A DNA stretch of 44,264 nucleotides from Clostridia bacterium (GTDB taxonomy: Bacteria; Bacillota; Clostridia; Christensenellales; Pumilibacteraceae). The stretch covers positions 1 through 44,264 of the forward strand of contig JAGAPA010000018.1 in NCBI GenBank assembly GCA_017623455.1, in the 5' to 3' direction. A program made the translations under genes and the position numbers. The notes beneath the pieces are model-generated. The model had not been told where the DNA came from. It made no database searches and saw only the letters and a list, made by a program, of their open reading frames with translations. Position 1 is the first letter of the stretch; the number at the start of each line of letters is the position of its first letter. Positions 1-10,600 of the stretch are shown piece by piece.

Positions 1-33
1 GATCCGTTCAAGAAAGAGAAGCAGAAAAAGTAG
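1..33 (+). CDS. tnpA: IS200-type TnpA transposase, C-terminal fragment
   Basis: The first frame reads DPFKKEKQKK and then a TAG stop at 31-33. IS200/IS605-family Y1 transposases of Firmicutes typically end in an (E)DPF(K/R) motif a few residues before the stop, which is what is seen here. Everything upstream, including the HUH motif and the catalytic tyrosine, lies outside the window, so the assignment rests on these ten residues plus the structured right-end sequence that follows (34-129) and the matching left end of a second copy at 44136-44264. The protein would catalyse single-strand DNA transposition. It is cut off by the window edge, and intactness cannot be judged. Confidence 0.6.
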   Translation, partial: DPFKKEKQKK

Positions 34-103
34 AGGAAGTGCAAGTGTCGGAACAAAGATGTCCCTTAAGGGGCAGCTAGTATAATAGGGCTATGCCCGC
101 ATA

Positions 104-129
104 AGAAAAACCACCAGCTTAGCTGGTGG
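104..129 (-). terminator. Probable rho-independent terminator of galE
   Basis: Read on the minus strand, the 8-bp stem CCACCAGC/GCTGGTGG with a 3-nt loop is followed by TTTTTCTT, 20 bp after the galE stop codon. The same hairpin appears to be the IS200 right-end palindrome, so one structure may serve both roles. Confidence 0.7.
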
Positions 130-148
130 ATTCTTATTTTAAGTGCAA

Positions 149-1171
149 TTATTTCTTGGTGTTGTATCCGTCGGGATTCTTGCTCTGCCAGTTCCAAAGC
201 GAAGAACACATCTCGTCAATGCCAAGCTTAGCAGTCCAGCCAAGCTCCTTTTCAGCCTTGTCAGCCTTAGCGTAGCAAGCCGCGATATCTCCGGGACGGC
301 GGGGTGCGATAACGTAGGGGATCGCGTGTCCGCAAGCCTTCTCAAACGCCTTGATTACGTCAAGAACGCTATATCCGTTGCCCGTTCCAAGATTGTAGAT
401 ATAAACTCCGGGATCGTTGATCTTCTCAATAGCCTTGATGTGTCCCAAAGCAAGGTCAACAACGTGAATATAATCTCTTACGCCCGTTCCGTCGGGAGTG
501 TCGTAGTCGTTACCGAAAACGTTAACCTTTTCAAGCTTTCCTGCCGCAACTTTTGCAATAAAGGGAGTAAGGTTGTTGGGGATACCCTTGGGATCTTCGC
601 CGATAAGTCCGCTCTCGTGCGCACCAACGGGGTTGAAGTATCTGAGAAGAATAACCTTCCACTCGTTGTCGGATACGTACAAATCCTTCAAAATTCCCTC
701 AAGATAAAGCTTTGTAGAACCGTAAGGATTGGTGGTGGAAAGTCTGCACTCCTCGTCAATGGGAAGACGCTCGGGAGAGCCGTAAACGGTAGCTGAAGAG
801 GAGAATACGATTTTCTTTACGTTGTGCTTGCTCATAACGTCAAGAAGAACGAGCGTGCCGTAAATGTTGTTATCATAATAAGTAAGAGGAATTCTTACCG
901 ACTCGCCAACAGCCTTAAGACCGGCAAAGTGAATAACGCTGTCAATCTCGTTTTCGCTAAAGATTTTTTCCATAGCGTCCTTGTCACGAATGTCTGCGTT
1001 ATAAAACTTGGGACGAATACCCGTGATCTGCTTGATTCTGTCAAGAGAAATTTCGCTCGAGTTAACAAGGTTGTCAACAACAATAACGTTAAAGCCCTGA
1101 TTGATAAGCTCAACGCAGGTGTGCGATCCGATGTAGCCTGCGCCACCGGTTACAAGAATATTTTTATCCAT
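149..1171 (-). CDS. galE: UDP-glucose 4-epimerase
   Basis: This enzyme interconverts UDP-glucose and UDP-galactose in the Leloir pathway and supplies UDP-galactose for surface glycans. It is a cytoplasmic extended SDR of 340 residues, the usual GalE length. It has the NAD-binding TGGAGYIGS motif at residues 8-16, the conserved SSSATVYG segment (about 124-131) with the catalytic Ser, and the YGSTK active site with Tyr150 and Lys154. The start at 1171 was chosen over the upstream ATG at 1234 because GGAGG stands a few bases before it and because homology begins with [15 protein letters not shown]. The gene is monocistronic, with its own promoter (1203-1231) and a terminator (104-129). An alpha-galactosidase at 15206-17341 could feed galactose to the same pathway, but the two genes are not linked in an operon. 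Confidence 0.96.
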   Translation of the reverse strand: MDKNILVTGGAGYIGSHTCVELINQGFNVIVVDNLVNSSEISLDRIKQITGIRPKFYNADIRDKDAMEKIFSENEIDSVIHFAGLKAVGESVRIPLTYYDNNIYGTLVLLDVMSKHNVKKIVFSSSATVYGSPERLPIDEECRLSTTNPYGSTKLYLEGILKDLYVSDNEWKVILLRYFNPVGAHESGLIGEDPKGIPNNLTPFIAKVAAGKLEKVNVFGNDYDTPDGTGVRDYIHVVDLALGHIKAIEKINDPGVYIYNLGTGNGYSVLDVIKAFEKACGHAIPYVIAPRRPGDIAACYAKADKAEKELGWTAKLGIDEMCSSLWNWQSKNPDGYNTKK

Positions 1172-1202
1172 AAAAAAACCTCCAAAAATCTTTTCGCTTT
1201 CT

Positions 1203-1231
1203 ATTATACTTAATATTTTAAGAAAAATCAA
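1203..1231 (-). promoter_or_regulatory. galE promoter
   Basis: On the minus strand, TTGATT (1226-1231) and TATAAT (1203-1208) are separated by 17 bp. Transcription would start near 1196, about 25 bases before the start codon and upstream of the GGAGG. This supports 1171 as the true start, since the ATG at 1234 lies upstream of the promoter. Confidence 0.7.
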
Positions 1232-1518
1232 CAATATTTGCTCGAATTTCGAATAAATTTAACTATTATTTTACAAATCGCAAAAAATATCTCATCAGCC
1301 CGATTTGTGCAAAGTTCTAAAATAAAATACAATTCGCCCACGTCTGCCCGATAGCCGTAAATACTAAATTAAGATTAAGCCCATCAACACTTTTCTACGA
1401 TAGAAAAAGCTCAGCTCCAAGCTTTGAGCCCGTATATAAATTTGTCTTGTGCCCAAGCGCACGCATACGTAAATAATTTACTAAAATAGCAAATTGTATA
1501 TTAAATGTGTATATTCAC

Positions 1519-1547
1519 TTGCAATTACAAAAGAATGGTGGTATAAT
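1519..1547 (+). promoter_or_regulatory. Promoter of the giant lipoprotein gene
   Basis: TTGCAA (1519-1524) and TATAAT (1542-1547) are separated by 17 bp, about 110 bases upstream of the ATG at 1659. Confidence 0.65.
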
Positions 1548-1658
1548 AAATTTGCGACCTAATTTATTTTGTAAAAAAAATCCGAGCCGAAGAGTACGAA
1601 AAATTCTACTTGGAAGCTATTACATATATAAAAACAAACTTAGACAATGGAGGTATCT

Positions 1659-4600
1659 ATGAAGAAATTTAGAAGTTTGTTTATTTTAATAATGGCAATC
1701 GTTTTACCAATGGTTGTCTTTTCACTATCAGCCTGCGGTTCAAACAACGCACCAAAAGATACGAGACAGGTTCCCGTGTATCAAGGTATGAGCATTACGT
1801 CTGCAACTACCGACCGTACCGTTGAATCGTTTACTGATCCCAATAACGGTAATGATAATAACGGCAACCATTACGGTTGGTATATGGGCGATCATAAAGA
1901 TAAGGATGAGAATTTGGATAATGATCATCCGTTTGAAGATAACGGATCTGACGAAAACATAGAAACCGAGATAAACGGTTCGTTGGAGATTATCGGCACG
2001 GATAAAGAGATCTATTATGCAAGTGTAAATGAGGACGTTTATATTAACGTCCATATCAGCAACCCCGATAACTTCGAAATATTGTCGTTTACACTTAATA
2101 ATCAAAAATATTCGAGCTATATGTTTGAACAGGGTTCGGATATGGAGACCATCGTTCTTAAGTATAACGTAGGAAAAGATTCCGGAATATTTGATTATAC
2201 TATCGATGCGATTAAGTATATCGACGGCGAAAAAATCAAAGACGTTATAATCGGTGGAGAACAAACGATAAAAGCCGGAGTTAGACGTGAGAATCAAGTT
2301 GCCGTAAACGTAAGTAATCTTGCTATTTCAGCGAACGAATTTTCTTTTGACGTAAATATCGAAGATAAGGACGAACTGATTGCATTCAGTAACGGATCAC
2401 TCAGCGCGGTATTGTATGATGGAAATAATTTGATTGCTACCCAAAAATTAAGCTTGGGTATTAATTCTGTCAAGTTCGAAAACTTAGCGACAAACTCCGT
2501 ATATCAGTATGCAATCGTAGGAAGTTACGACGATCTTGTAGAGGGAGTGCGTCTTAACGTGCTTTACAAAGAAGCATTATATACAAAATCAATCGTTTTA
2601 TTTAAGGATATAGTCGTAGAACAAGAGAGTATCAAGTTTGATTTTGAGTGGGATAACGAGTTTCCCGATAAAACGATCAGCGCTATCACCCTTCTTAAAG
2701 ACGGAGAAACGTTGAGAAATATTGCCGTTACCGATAAAGAAATTGGCGGTTTGTTGTCTGCAAACGAATACAGTTTGGTTGCAGAATACTCTAACAAAGG
2801 AAATAAAGAATCAATCTCCATTCAGTTTACGACAAAAGACAAAATTGTTCCCGTTATTGTAATAGAAAACGTAGTTGCTGATTCCGAAGTTGTAGAATTT
2901 GCAGTTAACTGTGTAGATGTTGACGGAGTAATAAAAACGTCCAAAACCACTCTTTATCGAGCCGGAGTAGAGGTTGAAAGCTTTAACGGTTTTGCAGCCA
3001 AGTTCGAAAATTTGCTTTCTAACAATGAATACACAGTAAAAGTAGAAGTCGTTTACGATCTCAACGACGGAAACGGCGAAGTGGGTTTAGCCGAAGAAGC
3101 AACTTTTACAACCGTTGCAAAGAAAATTCCGTACATTGACGTGACTAAAAAACAAATAGAAAAAGACGGATTTTCGTTTGAGATCACCGAAAGCGATTCC
3201 GATAACGTTGGTAATGTAAGTAAAATTGCAGTTTTACGTGACGGAAATGAAGATGTTTTGCTGAACGTGGAAGACAGAATTGCAAGCGGACTTCTTTCAA
3301 ATACCGAATATATATTGAAAGTAACTTACACCTACGATCTCAACGACGGTAAGGGCGAGCAAACTATCGAAAAAGAGCTTGAAGTAACCACCGCGAAAAA
3401 GACGGTACCTTCCATAGACGTACAACTTGCGGAAACCACAAGCGAGAGTGTTAAGTTCGTGGTAACTGAAACCGACACCGACGAGGTGGGAGCAATTTCC
3501 AAGATAGAATTGTTGCAAGCCGATAATGTTATCAAGCAAGCGGAAAGTGCAGAAGTAAGAATCTTTGCCGGCTTGCTTTCGGATAACGCATACGTAATCA
3601 AGCTTACCTATTCTTACGATCTCAACGACGGTAAGGGCGAGCAAACTATCGTAAAAGAGCTTGAAGTGACTACCGCGAAAAAGACGGTACCTTCCATAGA
3701 TTTACAGCTCGCAGAAACTACAAGCGAAAGTGTTAAGTTCGTTGTAACTGAAACCGACACCGACGGGGTAGGAGCAATTTCCAAGATAGAATTGTTGCAA
3801 GCCGATAATGTTATCAAGCAGGCAGAAAACACGGAAGTGAGGATCTTCGACGACTTGCTTTCGGATAATACGTATGTCGTAAAAGTAACTTATATCTACG
3901 ATCTCAACGACGGCAAGGGCGAGCAAACTATCGTAAAAGAGCTTGAAGTAACCACCGCGAAAAAGACAGTACCTTCCATAGACGTACAACTTGCGGAAAC
4001 AACAAGCGAGAGTGTTAAGTTCGTAGTAACCGAAACCGACACCGACGAGGTAGGAGCAATTTCCAAGATAGAATTGTTACATGGCACAGATACTCCCATT
4101 ATTGCGGGAAATATCAATGTAAGAGCTTTTGAAAAACTGCTTTCCGATTCAGCTTATGCGATAAAGGTAACGTATGAATATGATCTCAACGACGGCAAAG
4201 GCGTACAAACCGTAGAGAAAAAGATTAATTTTACAACTGTAGAAAAGTCTTATCCTCAAATTAAAGCTCAGATTGTCGACTACACCAAGACAAGCGTTGA
4301 GTTTACCGTTAACGAAACCGATACCGATGATGTAGGATATATCAAGAAGATAGAACTGTTGCACGAAGGCGACAATCCCGTAGTTGCCGAAAATGCTGAT
4401 GTCAGATCGTTTGACGGTTTGTTGTCTAACAACGAGTACACTATACGAATTTTATACGTATACGATCTTAACGATGGAAACGGCGAACAAAAAATAGAAC
4501 GTGATTTGAATTTTATCACGTTGGAAAACATCCAGCCATCATTCAAAGCTGAGCTTTTGGAGATTGGACAGTCTTCCGTTAAGTTTATCATATCCGAAAC

Positions 4601-7600
4601 CGATATTGACAAAGTGGGAGAGATTAGCAAAATCGAGTTATTACATAGCGAAAAAACCATTGTTGCGGAAAATACGGAAGCACGTAGTTTTGACGGCTTA
4701 CTTTCGGATAACGATTACGTTTTGAGAGTAACGTATGCATATAATCTCAATGACGGACAAGGCAAAAAAATTACGGAAAAGACACTTACGTTCCATACTC
4801 TCAAAAAGAAAACACCGGTACTTGAAGTTCAAGTTGCGGAAATCACAAACGGCAGTATTAAGTTTACCGTTACCGAGACGGATACCGACGAGGTGGGATC
4901 GATTTCCAAGATAGAATTATTGCACGGCAACGACGAGCCTGTTATTGCGGAAAGCACGGAAGCACGTAGCTTCGAAGGTTTACTTTCTGATAATACGTAT
5001 ACAGTAAAAGTAACATATACCTACGATCTTAACGACGGTAAAGGAGCGCAGACGGTTACAAAGCAGTTTGAAGCGGTAACCGCAAAGAAAAAGCTTCCCA
5101 CTGTGGAATTGCAATCCGCGGAAAGCACGGTTAGCAGTGTTAAATTCGTAATCAACGTAACCGACGTGGACGAGGTAGGAACAATTTCCAAAATCGAGCT
5201 TCTGCACGGTAACGACTCTCCCATTGTTGCTCCAAACGTATCTATAAGAGTTTTCGAAGGTTTACTTTCGGACAATGCGTATACCGTAAAAGTAACATAT
5301 ACTTATAATCTTAACGACGGCAAAGGAGAGCAATATATCGTAAAAGAACTTGAAGTTGCCACCGCAAAAAAGAAGATTCCCGTTCTTGAGTTGCAGCTTG
5401 CAGAAACCACGAGTGAAAGTGTTAAGTTTGTAATAAACGAAACCGACGTGGACGAGGTGGGAAACGTAGCAAAAATAGAAATGTTGCGTGATGGCACAGT
5501 TGTTGCAACCGCGCAAAGCACAAATGATAGAATTTTTGAAGATCTGCTCTCCGATAATGCGTACGTTGTAAAAGTAACCTACACCTATGACCTCAATGAC
5601 GGTAAGGGCGTACAGTCTATCATAAGAGAGCTAAATGCTAAAACAGCTAAAAAGGTAACTCCTTCGTTCGAATTGCAGCTTGCAGAAACCACAAGCGGAA
5701 GTATTAAGTTTGTAATAAACGAAACCGATGTGGACGAAGTAGGAAACGTAGCAAAAATAGAAATAATGCGCGACGGCACAGTTGTTGCAACCGCGCAAAG
5801 CACAAATGATAGAATTTTCGAAGATCTGCTCTCTGATAACGCATACGTTGTAAAAGTAACGTACGAGTACGATCTCAACGACGGCAAGGGCGTGCAAACA
5901 ACGTTTAAGGAACTGGAAGCAAAAACCGCTAAGAAGACGACTCCCGTTCTTGAACTACAGCTTGCAGAAACCACAAGCGGAAGCATTAAGTTCGTAGTAA
6001 CCGAAGTTGACACCGACGAGGTGGGAGCGGTTATAAAGATAGAGCTTTTGCACGGTTCAGATGCACCCATTGTTGCGCCCAATACTTTAACAAGAACGTT
6101 CGACGGTTTGCTTTCGGATAATACGTATACCGTAAAAGCAACCTATACCTATGATCTTAACGACGGCAAGGGTGTACGAACAATCGTTAAGGAATTGGAA
6201 GCAAGAACTGCCAAAAATGCAATCCCCGTTCTTGATTTATCGGTAGTAAGTACCACAAAAACAACCGTTAAGTTTGATATTGTGGAAGACGATATCGACT
6301 CGGTAGGAGCTATTGCAAAAATCGAATTAGAACACGCAGGCTCAGACCCCATTGTTCTTAGTGATAATACTCTCCGCATTTTCGAAAACTTGCTCTCTAA
6401 CAACGCGTACACCGTAAAGGTAACGTACGAGTACGATCTTAACGACGGAACAGGTGTTAAGCAAATAGTAAAAACGGCAGAATGTAAAACCTTGGCAAAG
6501 GTTGTTCCCACCGTATCTGTTACAAAAACAAACGTAACGCAAAGCAGTATTACGTTTAGTGTAAAGGTAACCGATACCGATAAAATTGCAACTATAAAAG
6601 CAATCAAGCTTCTAAAAGGTGGTGAAGTAGTACAAACCGCAGAAACGGTTGATGTAAGAGAGTTTGCCGATCTTTTGTCCAACACGTCGTATGATGTGGT
6701 GGTTGAGTACGTGTATGACTTAAACGACGGCAAAGGTGTAATTACTAAAACCAGCGCGGTTGCAATCTCCACCTTGTCTTACATCGTTCCTACTTTGACG
6801 GTAAACGAGGCCGAGTCTGTCTTTGAGTATGATAACATTCAGCTTAAGCATGTTTTGACCGATAAAGACAGTAAGGCTATATCTTACAGCGTGGAATTGT
6901 ATGACAAAACGGAGTTGATCTTCAAGACCGACAACGCATTGTCCACCGAGTTTGACGGACTTAAGTGCGGTTATGACTACACGGTAAAAACAATAGTAAA
7001 ATACAATCTTAACGACGGTAAGGGAGATCAGTTCAATACAATAACAACGACGGTAACAACACCTTACTATATCGATTCTTACGGAGTTTGGTATCAGGTA
7101 AAATCCGACGATACCGTATCGGTTGTAGGCTACAACAAAGGCATTACGGATATCGAAATAGCAGACTACGTTTGTGGCTATCCCGTAACATATATAGGAG
7201 TCAGTGTATTCAGCGAATGCAAAACACTTTCCACCGTAAAATTACCTTCAACGTTAAAATCTATTGGATACCATGCATTTAGCGGTTGTATCAATTTGTA
7301 TAACATTGAGTTAAACGAAGGCTTGGAGGAAATCGGTCAGAATGCGTTTAATGGCTGTATGGCTTTGGATAACGTAACAACCCCAACCACTCTCCAAAAA
7401 ATATGTGTTGCGGCATTTAGTGGATGCACAAGTTTGAAGAACTTGGAACTTAAGGAAGGTCTTATAAATATCCAGTCTTCGGCATTTAGTGGTTGTACAA
7501 GTCTTAGAAGAATTATAGTACCCTATAGTGTAGCATCCGTCGAAGAAGGCGGATTGCGTGTTGATTTGTATTCTAATGAAAATACTAAAATTTACGTAAA

Positions 7601-10600
7601 ACGTCTAAACGTCAATGGATTGTGGCATACAAAATATGCAGAGGATTATTCTGAAGGATTTACATACGGACAAAGTACGTTATTTAACTTCAAGGAATTT
7701 ATCTCGGACGAAAACTTTGTCTATGCATTGCTTAACGACGGAACGGTAGAAGTTGACGAGTGTCTGACCGGCAGTAAAGAAATTACAATCCCCGAAACAA
7801 TTAACGGTTATACCGTAGTTTCGGTAGGTTTCAAATGCTTTGCAAACAAAGCGATAACTTCCGTTCAGCTCCCCGATACCGTTAAGTATATTAAGTATCA
7901 AGCATTTTACTATACCGGGGACATAAGGTCAATTAATATGCCCACTTCGCTCGCAACCGTGGAAAGTATGGCTTTTTACGGTGCTATAAATATGAGAGCG
8001 CTTAAGTTTAATTCCCTTCCCAATATTGACAGTTATGCATTTGCAAATTGCAGAATTAAGTCGTTGGATTGGCCTCAGGTAATCCCAAGTGATTTTGAGT
8101 ATTCGTGGGATTACGAAGCAACATTGACCGGTTATTTGAGTGGATATGCATTTGCATATAACCAATCTTTGTTATACGTAAGCTTACCTGCAAATTACAG
8201 TTATATCGAAAGTGACGTGTTCTACGATTGTCCTAATTTCATGATCGCATCTTTGGCAGAAAGAAGAAGCGAGTCCTGGAATGAGCATTTTGCAGGAACC
8301 GCACCCACGGTTTATTGGAATTCCTATCTCGACGAGCAAGGAGTTCTTTACGAAATTAACAATACTATTTTGTACGAAGAAAAAGCTACGATAACCGTAC
8401 GAGACTATTTTGGAACGGACAGTGAAGTGTTAGTTTTGGATGAAGTTTGCGGCAGAATCGTATGGATGTTAGGAGAAGAAGCTTTCTGGGATACTCCGGC
8501 AGACTCTCCCATCTATTCTTCAAAGGTTCAAATGATTGCCGAGCGTGCTGTTCCTTCAGGATATACAAATTTATATCCAAGATATGATTTTATATCCGAT
8601 GATTTTGCATGTAAAATCGTAAACAACACTATCGAAATTATAGGTTACGTTGGACAAGATAGGGATGTTATTATTCCCGACGAAATCGATGGCTACCCGG
8701 TTGTAAAAGCAGAAATGGGATTATTAAAGAAGAATTTCTTTGAGCCGGATTTGGACGGTAATATAGATTTTACTCCACCGTATAATACCGTAACCGTTTC
8801 ATCAAATCTTATGTCTATAATTTTTTATGAAGGTTGGGGTAGTAATTTGCCTGGAAAAATGAATTATTATAAGGGTGGATACTATCTTGCATCAAAAGAT
8901 AACGAGTATTATGCATTGATTAAGGTAGATAATGCATCCGAATTTGAGCCTCATCCTCAAACTGCATTGCTTTTAACGTACGTTCATAGTTCTTCCATAA
9001 CTATTCCCGATTCCGTAAAGGCAATTGGAGATAGAACGTTTTATGGCAGTACCGCAATAAGCACTATAACGTTTGGAGAAAATAGCCAACTTAAGAGCAT
9101 AGGAGAAGATGCCTTCTATAATTCATATTTAGCAAGCATAAACCTTCCTGACAGCCTACTAAGTATAGGAGATTATGCATTTTCTAATTGCAGTAAGTTG
9201 ACAAGTATAAGTCTTCCCGATAATTTGATAAGCATAGGAGAAGATGCATTTTGGTCTTGTGTTAACTTAAGAAGTATAGAAATTCCGTTAAGTGTAACAA
9301 GCGTGGGTGAGGATGCTTTCTCTGCTTGTAAAAATCTTGTAATTTATTGCGAGGCAAAAACTAAACCAAGTGGATGGAGCAGTAGCTGGAAATATTTAGG
9401 AACTATTACAGTAGATGGAGTGTGGGTCAGCGAAAATTGTCCTGTAATTTGGGATTGTAAAAACAACAATATAGCGGATGATGGTTATATATACGGTATC
9501 ACTATTGATGGAATAAACTATGCAATAAAAGGAACCAATGCTAAAGTTATAAGAACAAATATAAGCGGAGAAGTAATTATCCCAAGTACTATTACTTATA
9601 ATACGCAAACGTATAAAGTAACAAGCATAGGAAGAGAGGCGTTTTTTAATTGTATGAGTTTAACAAGCATTGTAATTCCTGATAGTATAACAAGCATAGA
9701 AAGCTTAGCATTCTCATCTTGTTATAATCTTACAATCTACTGTCAAGCATCAAGTAAGCCAAGCGGCTGGAAGAGTAATTGGAATAATTCAAGCTGTCCT
9801 GTAGTTTGGGATTATAAAAATAATAATGTAGCAGAAGACGGTTATGTATACGGAATTACAGTAGATGGACTAAATTATGCCATAAAAGATAATGAGGCAG
9901 TAGTAGTAGGATTAAATACAATTGGGGACGTTGTAATTCCAAATGTTATTACGTACAACTCGCAAACCTATTCTGTAACAAGCATAGGAGCTAATGCGTT
10001 CTATCGTTGCAGTAGTCCAACAAGCATAGAAATCCCTGACAGCATAACAAGTATAGGAAGCTCTGCGTTCTATGGTTGCAATAGTTTAACAAGCATAACA
10101 ATCCCGTTTGTAGGAGCAACAAAGGACGGTACAGAAAATACTCGATTTAACTATATATTCGGTGGTAGTGTGCCCACGTCGCTTAAAACCGTAATAATAA
10201 CAGGCGGTACAAGTATAGGAGAAGATGCGTTTTATGGTTGCAGTAACTTAGCAAGCATAGAAATACCTGCAAGTGTAACAAGTATAGGTGGTAATGCGTT
10301 CTATAATTGCAGTAACTTAACAAGCATAGTAATCCCAGACAGTGTAACAAGTATAGGTGGTAATGCGTTCTATAATTGCAGTAACTTAACAAGCATAGTA
10401 ATCCCAGACAGTGTAACAAGTATAGGAAATTTTGCGTTCTATAATTGCAGTAACTTAACAAGTATAGAAATCCCTGACAGTGTAACAAGTATAGGAGAAT
10501 ATGCGTTCTATGGTTGCAGTAGCCTAACAAGCGTAGTAATCGGTAATAGCGTAATAAGTATTGGAAATTCTGCGTTCCGCGGTTGCAGTAGCTTAACAAG

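Larger units (their letters stand above)
1..130 (+). mobile_element. Right end of an IS200/IS605-family element
   Basis: This is the transposase 3' end followed by about 95 bp of non-coding sequence with two foldable segments. One is a GGGCA...TGCCC pair (71-98). The other is a hairpin, CCACCAGC-TTA-GCTGGTGG (111-129). IS200/IS605 elements carry subterminal imperfect palindromes that TnpA recognises. The hairpin closely resembles CCACTAGC-TGT-GCTAGTGG near the start of the second copy (44136-44154), as expected for right- and left-end palindromes of one family. The exact right boundary is not visible and should lie a few bases past 129. Confidence 0.6.
1172..1658. other. Divergent intergenic region galE / giant lipoprotein
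   Basis: This 487-bp A+T-rich region holds the galE promoter (1203-1231, minus) and the lipoprotein promoter (1519-1547, plus). Between them no coding sequence, RNA gene or strong hairpin was recognised. The only visible structure is a weak stem, GCTCA...TGAGC, around 1409-1430. The lipoprotein mRNA would have a leader of about 105 bases with no obvious riboswitch. Confidence 0.6.

Noticed and set aside
143-796. Long plus-strand open frame opposite galE
   Set aside because: It is an antisense shadow of the well-supported galE gene, has no ribosome binding site and encodes no recognisable protein.
5585-6082. Minus-strand open frames opposite the FN3-like array, several with similar sequences
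   Set aside because: They repeat because the sense strand repeats. Ser/Thr/Val-rich products and absence of ribosome binding sites mark them as shadows.
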